From a virus: 38,487 nucleotides of DNA. Positions 31,828 to 38,487 of the stretch are shown here, in pieces. Positions within the stretch are counted from its first letter, which is position 1. Each line of letters opens with the position of its first letter. The notes beneath the pieces are model-generated. The model saw nothing but the letters and a program-made list of their open reading frames with translations, was not told the origin of the DNA and did not search any database. The stretch is from IMG/VR virus record IMGVR_UViG_3300033148_005250, positions 1-38,487 of that record, one strand, 5' to 3'. The position numbers were made by a program, and so were the translations under genes.

Positions 31828-33927
31828 TTAATCATCAACCACTGGCATAATGGTGCAGCGGCAATTTACAATTTCTCCAGCGGGCGCGTTTGGATCACCC
31901 GGGTATTGTATCGGCCATCCAGTTCGAGTGAATGGTTTATTGATAGGCACAACCTCACCATCAGCCATTGCATGAGTGTCTCGAGTATTAGCATCAAGCG
32001 AGGCCAGCCATTCCTTCTTGCCGATTCCAGCTTGTTTATATCCCGCAAACGACCCGCCATTAACAACCCCCGTCATTTCGGTTCGAGCGATACGTGCGGG
32101 ACGAAACTCCCGCATGTGTTTATATTCCGCCCGAATCTCTTTGGTTATATCTCCGATTGATGCCCCCCGTTGATAACCTTCCGACAGAATACCCCGTATT
32201 TGCTCATAATTAACATCGTTTACGGAATCAAGAGCACTTTTGAATTCGTCTATCATCATCACGACATCGGGATTCCGGAGATTAAAAACCAAATCGAACC
32301 CATATTCGTTATATGCGGCCTCAGCTGCCCGACGAAGCGCATCCTTTATCGCTGGGGCTGTTGCGGCCGCCATAGCCGCCTTCTCAGCATCCAAATCAAA
32401 TAACTGGTTAATATCTTTGGGCGCCGTTTCGTCTTTACTCAACTCCGACAATTTCGACATCATCTTTCCGCCAACCGTATATATGTCCAAAGCATCAATG
32501 ATGCGGCTCTCTTGGTCACGGAAATATTTATATATAATTTTCTCGAACGATTTTTCTTCTACGGACAGGCGCTTATCGAATGATTTCCAGCGTTCAGAAC
32601 GAAAACTTTTGGAGGGTGCTTTGCCATCTTTTGGCAAGGGGGTCTTTTCGCCGATAGATTTCTCGGCACCCTCCTGAGTTTCAAAAGGATTTCTCGCCTG
32701 AGCCTTAATATCATCCCCACCCTCAACTTCGTCAAGTTGCCAACCCTGCGCCCTGGCCTCATTCACCTTGAAAATTGGTTTTTTGCCAACGAGAGTGCTA
32801 TACATTTCGGCCTTCGCTTTTTCATCTTCCTGCAATGCCGAAACTCCGGAGAGGTCAAAACGAAACACGAGATCATTACGCCCTTTGGTATAACGCGGCC
32901 AGAGCAGCTGTCTATTCATATTCGATTCAATAATCCGGCATTTGGGAACAATCGTATCCTGCCAGAAGGCTTTCATTTGAGGCAGGCTATTAGCATAATT
33001 GGCGTACTCCATTACACCGCCAACGAACGGCGGCAACCCCATAGCCGCGAATATTATCTCGCGTATTAAACGAGTCGATTCAATATAAAGCAAATCCTTA
33101 ATAGGCCACTGCATTTCTTTGATATCTTTTATACCCGGAGGTGTAAACCCAAGTTTACCACGATTGCCTTTTTTCTTATGTTCTTTTTCCCATGAATCTT
33201 GCAAACGTTTTCGGTCGGCCTCGTTAAGCTCATAACCTTCTTCCATGAGAGCCAACGCTACCGGTATGGCCTTGTTTTTCAGAATATCCTTATTAAGTTC
33301 ACGTCCGTAATAATTCAATAAAATTTGCTGTTCAATGCAAAGCAAGGGGGATGCACCGTAGTAAGGTCGCGTGCAGTCATAATTCCTGATATGAACAACT
33401 TCTTCGGGTAAATATTCCTTTTGGAAACCGGTTCCCTTGCCATACAGATAACCAACTAATTCCCCTGTATTTTTATCAATTATGCATTCCATCAAATCTG
33501 TTTTTTTAAACCAAATTTCTTGAGGCGCGGAGGCGCTTTCAGGTTCAAGGGTTAAAAAGGAATTGCCGGTCGTCATAAACGACTGGCTGATATGAGATAA
33601 CATCTCTCTTTTAGTGTTTCGAGGATTAGGGCTATCTATGAGTGCGGCGGCTGGATGATTGTCTTCTTTTTGGTATTCTATCTCACCGTCTTTTTCATAT
33701 TTGCGATATACATCGAATGGCAAGCCAGAAATGGCATTTGTAATTTTATCGACTGAAATACCAACGAAAGGGTCAACTTCTTTGGCTTTTTCAAGTGCTT
33801 TATTGTCATCTATTTGTGGTACGGTCGAGCCGCCAAACATATAAACATTAACACGACCCGTCCGATCGGACTTTGTTTGAATGCTGTCAGCAAACAACCA
33901 GTCACGTATTTTTGATTTTATATTCAA
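31828..33927 (-). CDS. Portal protein fused to MuF-like head morphogenesis domain
   Basis: 699 residues; start probably TTG at 33927 (MNIKSKIRDWL), uncertain because the Shine-Dalgarno sequence is weak. Residues 1-420 match the HK97-type portal (VDKITNAISGLPFDVYRK, PNPRNTKREMLSHISQSFMTTGNSFL, YYGASPLLCIEQQI, ESTRLIREIIFAAMGLPPFVGG). The C-terminal 110 residues match the Mu gpF (Phage_Mu_F) domain: RIARTEMTGVVNGGSFAGYKQAG, ASLDANTRDTHAMADGEVV, GEIVNCRCTIMPV. A 12-mer ring for DNA packaging plus a minor head domain in one chain; such fusions are known in other phages. Confidence 0.92.
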   Translation of the reverse strand: MNIKSKIRDWLFADSIQTKSDRTGRVNVYMFGGSTVPQIDDNKALEKAKEVDPFVGISVDKITNAISGLPFDVYRKYEKDGEIEYQKEDNHPAAALIDSPNPRNTKREMLSHISQSFMTTGNSFLTLEPESASAPQEIWFKKTDLMECIIDKNTGELVGYLYGKGTGFQKEYLPEEVVHIRNYDCTRPYYGASPLLCIEQQILLNYYGRELNKDILKNKAIPVALALMEEGYELNEADRKRLQDSWEKEHKKKGNRGKLGFTPPGIKDIKEMQWPIKDLLYIESTRLIREIIFAAMGLPPFVGGVMEYANYANSLPQMKAFWQDTIVPKCRIIESNMNRQLLWPRYTKGRNDLVFRFDLSGVSALQEDEKAKAEMYSTLVGKKPIFKVNEARAQGWQLDEVEGGDDIKAQARNPFETQEGAEKSIGEKTPLPKDGKAPSKSFRSERWKSFDKRLSVEEKSFEKIIYKYFRDQESRIIDALDIYTVGGKMMSKLSELSKDETAPKDINQLFDLDAEKAAMAAATAPAIKDALRRAAEAAYNEYGFDLVFNLRNPDVVMMIDEFKSALDSVNDVNYEQIRGILSEGYQRGASIGDITKEIRAEYKHMREFRPARIARTEMTGVVNGGSFAGYKQAGIGKKEWLASLDANTRDTHAMADGEVVPINKPFTRTGWPIQYPGDPNAPAGEIVNCRCTIMPVVDD

Positions 33928-33952
33928 TCACCATCTGCCCTTGACCCCACTG

Positions 33953-35593
33953 CTATACCCATAAAAATTCCTTAATCCTCCTACCAAATCCTTGCATCTT
34001 CGCGGCCTGATACTCATAAACCGAAGCGAAAAAGTAATGATCGGGTTTACCTCCCTCATCCCAAACATAAACCAGTTTAGTTATTCCCCCTATTTTTTGT
34101 TCTTTGACCACCCGGGTCGGCGCCTGCATTTGCCGGCTGTAATCACCATTGTCAATACCCGCCCAATTACTTGGAATCTCAACAACTCCATCAAAATGAG
34201 CAGCAACCATTTCGTCACAGACTTCAGTCCGGTTAACTGTAATTTCTTTTTTCTTGCGGTCTGGTTTTTGCTTGCCAGCCTTCTCGCCACCGAACCAGCA
34301 CATATACCCACCGGGATATTTATTCAAAATAGTACGAACCAAATGAGTTTCAGGAAGTGCGTCAATTACGTATCTTTTAACACCAAACCTTTTTAATATC
34401 CGGAGTATCTCGCCCGGTTCGGTCGGAACCGTGCCAATAAAGACTGCGTGTATCCGTCCGCCAATTAACGATGATATTTTCAAATGGCAGACCTTACCGA
34501 CATCGATTCCGGCTATTGTGGCTCTCGCCGATTTTGGCATTGTGTAGTTGGATTTTAAATTATCTAAATCCTCATACGTAAACCCGTCACCCTCGCCCTT
34601 ATAAGGCAATCCAATATCGGAATTGTAGAAGCGTTGGATTTCAGTTTGATTGCTTAAGGCGGTATGAAATACTTGCCATAACTCTCCGACCGTTGTCTGG
34701 TCTGTAAATAATTTAGAGATGTGATAGCCGCTAACATTTCGATTAGGGAATTCGGCAATCCACTCGCCATCGGCGAGCCGGTCTATATCTTTATGGCAAT
34801 ACCTGCAAAGACCGTTAGGCGATAATAATTCATATTTATTAGCACCGGTTTGTTCCACGAAATTGATAAACCAATCCAACGGCTGCCACTTATTACAGTG
34901 AGGGCATTTAATCTGCCATGTCTTTTTATCCGATCGGTCATATTCGGAATGAATACCATATCCAGATATGGTTGGATTTGAAATATAATAAATATATGGG
35001 TCAACACCAAGAAGCGAGCGGGTATTGGCAAGCCGGTCAACACCAAAAGCTACATTTTTTAAATCGCACTCGTCCAATTCGTCAACAATAAAAACCTGAG
35101 CCGCAAATTCTTTAAATGCTTTTTTGTGAACCGACCCAACGAATTTGACAGTTCCCTTAAATAGTTTTTTTATACCCACATTGTCGGTTTTGGTAGCCCC
35201 CGACCTATAAAACGGAATATCATCGACAAGCGGGTCGATGCGGTCATTCACTACATCGTTTCTATCGCTGGCGGTTGGAAAAGTATATAATACAGACCAT
35301 CCCTGCCGGGTAAATCGCAATGATTTAATTATTGCCCATTCGGATATCCCACACTGCACCGATTTCATTATGACGATTTTATGAGCGGCATCCTTGTAGA
35401 TGGGTATCTGCCAACGGCGGCCACGACGGTTAAATGTCATTCGTTGACCGAGTTTATTCCGATGGTGAAATAAAGCCAAATATAGTTCAGGCCACTTAGA
35501 ATCTATCGCTTGCGCTTTTAACGCTAACGATACCGCTTGCTTCTCTGTTAACGGCTTCGGCTTCTCCGCTTGTGATAACACCGATATTGACAT
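33953..35593 (-). CDS. terL: Terminase large subunit, GpA family
   Basis: 546 residues from the ATG at 35593, which has GGTGGTGA before it; a TTG at 35638 gives a longer form but no better site. It has the GpA/lambda-type ATPase motif KSVQCGISEW (77-86), Walker B VFIVDELDE (167-175), a CPHC..CRYC zinc pair (230-266) typical of GpA proteins, and the nuclease motifs AGIDVGK (Asp364) and YVIDALPE (Asp411). It packages DNA through the portal and cuts the concatemer. The first 98 nt overlap the small subunit in another frame. Confidence 0.93.
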   Translation of the reverse strand: MSISVLSQAEKPKPLTEKQAVSLALKAQAIDSKWPELYLALFHHRNKLGQRMTFNRRGRRWQIPIYKDAAHKIVIMKSVQCGISEWAIIKSLRFTRQGWSVLYTFPTASDRNDVVNDRIDPLVDDIPFYRSGATKTDNVGIKKLFKGTVKFVGSVHKKAFKEFAAQVFIVDELDECDLKNVAFGVDRLANTRSLLGVDPYIYYISNPTISGYGIHSEYDRSDKKTWQIKCPHCNKWQPLDWFINFVEQTGANKYELLSPNGLCRYCHKDIDRLADGEWIAEFPNRNVSGYHISKLFTDQTTVGELWQVFHTALSNQTEIQRFYNSDIGLPYKGEGDGFTYEDLDNLKSNYTMPKSARATIAGIDVGKVCHLKISSLIGGRIHAVFIGTVPTEPGEILRILKRFGVKRYVIDALPETHLVRTILNKYPGGYMCWFGGEKAGKQKPDRKKKEITVNRTEVCDEMVAAHFDGVVEIPSNWAGIDNGDYSRQMQAPTRVVKEQKIGGITKLVYVWDEGGKPDHYFFASVYEYQAAKMQGFGRRIKEFLWV

Positions 35594-36005
35594 AATTATC
35601 ACCACCAGAAACGCGAAGTGCATCAGCAATTTTTTCAATATCTTCGCCTATTTCAGCTTTGGCGGCACGCAGTGCGGCAACCGCCTCTTTCTTGGTTTTA
35701 GCTCCGTTATATATTTTTTGTAACTCACGAAGCCTATATTCTTTATGCGAAATTGGGTACTGCAATATATCTTGTTTCACCCAATTAATTTGCCTGTCGG
35801 TTATTTCTTCGACGTTCCTCTTAGCATGAAAACTTATCGTTCCACCGGTAAGTGTAACACCAAATCTTTCTTTGAGTTTGTCGGATATTTTATTGTAAGG
35901 AAATTTTTCAGCAATCATTTGGAGTAATAGGTCTTTCGCCGCACTGGTCAATTTATAGTTTTTTCGCTGCAAATTGGATTCTTTAGAATTTTCGCCCGTC
36001 ATCAT
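35496..36005 (-). CDS. terS: Terminase small subunit
   Basis: 169 residues from ATG ATG at 36005, with GAGGGG before it; a longer form to 36038 would run into the promoter. Residues about 15-70 hold a helix-turn-helix (TSAAKDLLLQMIAEKFPYNKISDKLKERFGVTLTGGTISFHAK). Then follow coiled-coil helices (HKEYRLRELQKIYNGAKTKKEAVAALRAAKAEIGEDIEKIADAL). This matches phage small terminases, which recognise the packaging site. It is the first gene of the late operon, directly before TerL. Confidence 0.82.
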   Translation of the reverse strand: MMTGENSKESNLQRKNYKLTSAAKDLLLQMIAEKFPYNKISDKLKERFGVTLTGGTISFHAKRNVEEITDRQINWVKQDILQYPISHKEYRLRELQKIYNGAKTKKEAVAALRAAKAEIGEDIEKIADALRVSGGDNYVNIGVITSGEAEAVNREASGIVSVKSASDRF

Positions 36006-36023
36006 TTTCCCCTCTTTTTCTAA

Positions 36024-36052
36024 CGAATACGAAAACAAAAACTCATTGTCAA
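36024..36052 (-). promoter_or_regulatory. Late promoter, proximal
   Basis: TTGACA (36052-36047), 17-bp spacer, TATTCG (36029-36024). Consensus -35 but weak -10 box; transcription would start about 12 bases before the small terminase ATG. It shares TCTCTTGACAA with the promoter at 37411-37439, which suggests activation. Confidence 0.6.
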
Positions 36053-36058
36053 GAGATA

Positions 36059-36087
36059 ATTATACTTTTTTGCATTTATTTTGTAAA
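36059..36087 (-). promoter_or_regulatory. Late promoter, distal
   Basis: TTTACA (36087-36082), 17-bp spacer, TATAAT (36064-36059): five of six and six of six. It lies in an AT-rich stretch just upstream of the proximal late promoter, so the late operon has two tandem sigma70-like promoters. Confidence 0.78.
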
Positions 36088-36139
36088 AACTTTCATACGC
36101 GATAATTGTGTCTTCTTAGAGTGTGGCCTTTTTATTTGG

Positions 36140-36493
36140 CTACCTTCCACGTCGCGAGGTTATTGCTTTTAGTTTTCTCGATTCTAATCTTTTGCCTGCT
36201 TGTCTTATTTTTTTTATTTTATCGCGCTGATGGTCTGGCAGTTTATATACGGGTATTGGGTCATTTGTCAAAGCGTGAGAATCTAACCGGGTAATAAAAT
36301 CAGCCGGTAAGGGGAATTTACTGAAGGTCCGTGTCCTGAGAATATCTTTGGCCGCATACTCAATTTCCGTCAGTGTGAACTCTTTTAGTAGCTCAAAATA
36401 CCATTCAACAACCGTTTCGCTTAAATCATGACCATAGATTTCAGCCAAAGTAGCTAACACTACCCCAAATTCAGGAATTTCTTGTTTTATCAT
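36140..36493 (-). CDS. G39P-like helicase loader
   Basis: 117 residues. The N-terminal 70 residues (GVVLATLAEIYGHDLSETVVEWYFELLKEFTLTEIEYAAKDIL) match the helical pattern of SPP1 G39P-type loader/inhibitor proteins that bring the replicative helicase to the origin protein. The C-terminus is basic and disordered (KIKKIRQAGKRLESRKLKA). It overlaps the replisome organizer gene by 23 nt. As no phage helicase gene is seen, it probably loads the host DnaB. Confidence 0.8.
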   Translation of the reverse strand: MIKQEIPEFGVVLATLAEIYGHDLSETVVEWYFELLKEFTLTEIEYAAKDILRTRTFSKFPLPADFITRLDSHALTNDPIPVYKLPDHQRDKIKKIRQAGKRLESRKLKAITSRRGR

Positions 36494-37289
36494 CCCAATT
36501 CTCCTCTATTTTTTTTAAAGCGTTTCGGATATTAATGGCCGATTTTTGACCGACCGGTGACATACCGGCAATAGTCGGATCAACAATCTCAACATTCAAA
36601 TATTCGTCAAAATGAGATTTTCGATAAAGCGTCGAAGGTCTAATACAATAACTCATCTTAGGATTGTTTCCCCATTTTGCAACCATGTTGGTATTAATTT
36701 GCTTAAATTGGTTAATAGTAGCACCGTCTTTTATTCTTGCCCTAATTATTTCTTGATGAGCCGCTGATTTATAATCGTAATTTCGACCGGATTTTTTGTT
36801 TAAATCTGATATTATTATTTCATAATCAGAAAGAACATCGTCGGGCTTTTGCCCGACATTAGAGGTAGAAGTAGAAGTAGAGATAGAGGTAGAGGTAGAG
36901 GTAGAGGTAAGGCGGAATTGGTCTGCCAAAGGTTCGCCTTGGGCGTACCCAAGAACAACCTTTTCCGGTAATTCTATAACTGATTGCGTCTCTTTAGGAT
37001 GTATTTTTTGATGTTTCTTAAATTTAGGTATCCAGATGTATGAAATATTTTGCACACAATATCGGACTATAAATTTAGACTCGTCCAGTTCTGCCAAACA
37101 TTTATCAATATTTATTGATTCATACGGAAAAAGCATACCTTTAATTAACGCGGGATTGTCCGAAAGCAAACCATCCCTATCCGCTATCATCCACAATCCC
37201 GGAAATAATAATCGGGCTGTTTTGGATAATTGGGCAAATTTCTGATTTTGATATAATTCCGGTTTTATGATTCGACTTCTGGCCTTCAT
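36471..37289 (-). CDS. Replisome organizer (conserved phage C-terminal domain)
   Basis: 272 residues. N-terminal part (KARSRIIKPELYQNQKFAQLSKTARLLFPGLW, then IWIPKFKKHQKIHPK) is a winged-helix DNA-binding type common to phage replication proteins. A low-complexity Thr/Ser linker (about 127-144) follows. The C-terminal domain (156-232: YEIIISDLNKKSGRNYDYKS, MVAKWGNNPKMSYCIRPSTLYRKSHFDEYL) is the Phg_2220_C family. These proteins bind the origin and recruit the helicase loader. It has its own promoter and a hairpin in its leader. The gene contains a candidate origin in the linker. Confidence 0.9.
   Translation of the reverse strand: MKARSRIIKPELYQNQKFAQLSKTARLLFPGLWMIADRDGLLSDNPALIKGMLFPYESINIDKCLAELDESKFIVRYCVQNISYIWIPKFKKHQKIHPKETQSVIELPEKVVLGYAQGEPLADQFRLTSTSTSTSISTSTSTSNVGQKPDDVLSDYEIIISDLNKKSGRNYDYKSAAHQEIIRARIKDGATINQFKQINTNMVAKWGNNPKMSYCIRPSTLYRKSHFDEYLNVEIVDPTIAGMSPVGQKSAINIRNALKKIEENWDDKTRNS
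36781..36908. other. Candidate replication origin inside the replisome organizer gene
   Basis: Three elements lie side by side: an AT-rich stretch (about 36791-36830), a perfect 7-bp stem with a TTTT loop (GTCGGGC-TTTT-GCCCGAC, 36840-36857), and eight hexamer repeats of AGAGGT or a one-base variant (36861-36908). In lambda O the origin lies at the same place, in the linker of the organizer gene. The repeats also encode the Thr/Ser linker, so the signal could be coding only. Confidence 0.5.
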
Positions 37290-37307
37290 AACAAACCCTA
37301 TAATTTC

Positions 37308-37368
37308 ACCGTTGAGTGCCCGGATGATTACTTATTCAGATTAGTGAAAAAGACCGAGCACCAACGGT
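37308..37368 (-). promoter_or_regulatory. Long hairpin in the leader of the replisome organizer gene
   Basis: ACCGTTGAGTGC (37308-37319) pairs with GCACCAACGGT (37358-37368): 11 base pairs with a single bulge and a 38-base loop, inside the expected leader. It could control translation or termination, or bind a protein. No U-run follows. Confidence 0.5.
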
Positions 37369-37410
37369 TTAAATTCTTTTGAGCATATCTAAATAAATAA
37401 TCATATTTCT

Positions 37411-37439
37411 AAGATACCAACCCTCAACATCCTTGTCAA
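37411..37439 (-). promoter_or_regulatory. Promoter of the replication genes
   Basis: TTGACA (37439-37434), 17-bp spacer, TATCTT (37416-37411). Transcription should begin near 37403, giving a leader of about 115 bases before the replisome organizer start. Confidence 0.75.
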
Positions 37440-37457
37440 GAGACAAATTCCATCTTT

Positions 37458-37649
37458 TTATTTCCCCATCGCTTCATATTTCTTGCAATCGCCCCCACCA
37501 AAACAAGGAAACACAACAGGTTGTGGTTTTATAAAATAATTTGGGTATTTTATACCAGCCCTACACTTACCCGCCAATATCCCGTTAAAGTGCTTGCATT
37601 TCTTAGCCTGCTTATCCCAATACTCCGCTTTTTCCTTGTCGAGGGTCAA
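37458..37649 (-). CDS. Small cysteine-rich zinc-binding-like protein
   Basis: 63 residues from the TTG at 37649 (MTLDKEKAEYWDKQAKKC), with AGGAGG seven bases before it; the longer frame from 37682 covers that site and is rejected. Cysteines at KKCKHF, GKCRAG, VFPCFGG and GDCKKY are spaced for one zinc ion. The start overlaps the upstream stop (TTGA), exactly as at 316-319. No family is recognised. Confidence 0.65.
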   Translation of the reverse strand: MTLDKEKAEYWDKQAKKCKHFNGILAGKCRAGIKYPNYFIKPQPVVFPCFGGGDCKKYEAMGK

Positions 37650-37807
37650 AACAATTCCTCCTGTTTTTGAAAATGACAACAAGTTACCCTTGAAATACCG
37701 TCTCTATCTATCAAGGGCAGGCGAATTGTCCCGCGTTTTGCCCACCACCCACAAAGACCAAACCGAATATTGTAAAACCAATAACAGCTTGAGCATATAT
37801 TATTCAC
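37646..37807 (-). CDS. Small cysteine-rich protein (53 aa, GTG start)
   Basis: The GTG at 37807 follows GAGGAGTGAGG. The product begins MNNICSSCYWFYNIRFGLCG and ends HFQKQEELF. Cysteines (CSSC, LCGWW, TCCHF) could bind zinc. Its last codons hold the AGGAGG that starts the next gene, a junction nearly identical to the methyltransferase/ribbon-helix-helix junction, which also ends in EELF. No family is recognised. Confidence 0.6.
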   Translation of the reverse strand: MNNICSSCYWFYNIRFGLCGWWAKRGTIRLPLIDRDGISRVTCCHFQKQEELF

Positions 37808-37827
37808 CCCTCACTCCTCATCAGTTG

Positions 37828-38340
37828 TTAAAAACTTATTTTGTTCAATCCGTATCTTGCTATCAGTGCGGCCTCACACAACCCATCGTGGTCTTTTTTA
37901 CGGCGAGTTGACAATCGGAAGTCTTGATTTGGCCAAAGTTGCCTGGCTCTAAAACGAGAACGATCTTTTTTATCGTCTGAGTCGGGAACTCCCTTGAGCA
38001 TCTCAGATTTCCATGTTCTTGGTGCAATTTCCGTATATGGTTTTTTAAGGGTCTTGAAACATCCAATAAGAATACCGTAGTTTTTCATTGATGTTGCAGT
38101 GCTGACAACACCCTCACTCTTTTTATAACCAGTCCTTGGTCTAAACGGATTCGCCTTTTCAATAAAAATATGTTTACAACTTGAAAATTTGTCTATTAAT
38201 TCCTGTGACAAATCAACTTCAGATTTTTTACCAACTTTTATTATCGGCATAAAACAAAGGTCTTCAATTTTTCCACTGGAGTTCATAAAACAGATTGCTC
38301 CAGATACACCAGGATCAATCCCAATGAAAATATCGCTCAT
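37828..38340 (-). CDS. RuvC-like Holliday junction resolvase
   Basis: 170 residues. RNase H-fold motifs of RuvC are in order: IFIGIDPGVSGAI (Asp9), HIFIEKANPF (Glu61), KKDHDGLCEAALIARY (Asp150, Asp152). It cuts branched recombination and replication intermediates before packaging. The length is normal for the family. Its ATG overlaps the stop of the junction-spanning gene (ATGA). Confidence 0.92.
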   Translation of the reverse strand: MSDIFIGIDPGVSGAICFMNSSGKIEDLCFMPIIKVGKKSEVDLSQELIDKFSSCKHIFIEKANPFRPRTGYKKSEGVVSTATSMKNYGILIGCFKTLKKPYTEIAPRTWKSEMLKGVPDSDDKKDRSRFRARQLWPNQDFRLSTRRKKDHDGLCEAALIARYGLNKISF

Positions 38341-38487
38341 TTCTTCTTCTCCTTATAAAGCGGACACTCTTCACATGATTTAATTACCTTGAGGTTAACC
38401 ATTATTCTGGCACCGTCGAATACATACTTTAATTGCGCCGATGATAGTTTTTTATAATCCGGCGTCCAGATTTTCAATACTTTAAAA
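38337..38487 (-). CDS. Junction-spanning small CxxC protein, C-terminal part (second copy of the overlap)
   Basis: Continuation of the gene that starts at 128. In the linear window its start codon is cut off at the right end. It is partly duplicated because the terminal repeat (38374-38487) repeats bases 1-114. It ends at TGA 38339-38337. Confidence 0.75.
   Translation of the reverse strand, partial: FKVLKIWTPDYKKLSSAQLKYVFDGARIMVNLKVIKSCEECPLYKEKKK
38374..38487. repeat. Terminal direct repeat, right copy (contig overlap)
   Basis: Exact copy of positions 1-114. Collapsing one copy restores an unbroken reading frame from 128 through 1 into 38373-38337. Confidence 0.95.

Noticed and set aside
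35594-35638. Signal peptide at the start of the large terminase
   Set aside because: It comes from an upstream TTG inside the small terminase gene; a better start (ATG 35593) removes it.

Overview
The window is an essentially complete genome of a tailed, siphovirus-like double-stranded DNA phage. The first 114 bases are repeated exactly as the last 114, and a small gene reads cleanly across that junction. The sequence therefore looks like a circular or circularly permuted molecule of about 38,373 bp written with a short overlap. Every convincing gene lies on the minus strand, so transcription runs from high to low coordinates. I see no integrase, CI-like repressor, DNA or RNA polymerase, replicative helicase or tRNA. 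The host looks Gram-negative: there is a phage-encoded outer-membrane beta-barrel-like protein, several Sec signal peptides and sigma70-like promoters (TTGACA-17-TATAAT type). The host taxon cannot be read from the sequence.

Layout in transcription order. (1) Early region, from a near-perfect promoter at 7672-7700 leftward to position 1, then across the junction to about 37458. It holds many small early proteins, a winged-helix-like protein, an octapeptide-repeat protein, a Sak4-like RecA-fold ATPase with SSB, an orphan DNA methyltransferase, a ribbon-helix-helix-like protein and a RuvC-like resolvase. Several small genes of 20-55 codons with good ribosome binding sites fill the gaps. (2) Replication region, 37439-36140: a promoter, a hairpin leader, a replisome organizer with a repeat-rich candidate origin inside its linker, and a G39P-like helicase loader. 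(3) Late region, from two tandem promoters at 36024-36087 leftward to a terminator at 8332-8364. It encodes small terminase, GpA-type large terminase, a portal-MuF fusion, a signal-peptide protein, a protease-major capsid fusion, connector and neck proteins, tail tube, tail assembly chaperones joined by a -1 frameshift site, tape measure, distal tail, hub, a large fibre/adhesin locus, endolysin, holin and the beta-barrel protein. (4) A one-gene unit at 7988-8232 with its own promoter and terminator, followed by the early promoter.

The replication genes suggest that the phage brings an origin-binding organizer and a loader and borrows the host helicase and polymerase. Sak4/SSB/RuvC supply recombination. 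The head genes are fused in two places, and short GGGGTC-containing elements sit at their boundaries.

The most unusual part is 20007-8394. Six late proteins there carry an N-terminal Sec signal peptide or signal anchor: a fibre-propeller protein, a small beta protein, a second propeller, a beta-helix protein, a repeat adhesin and a beta-barrel. A short membrane coiled-coil protein precedes them. Another exported-looking protein lies between portal and capsid. Tailed-phage structural proteins are normally assembled in the cytoplasm, so this may be an exported set of carbohydrate-active or surface-display proteins.
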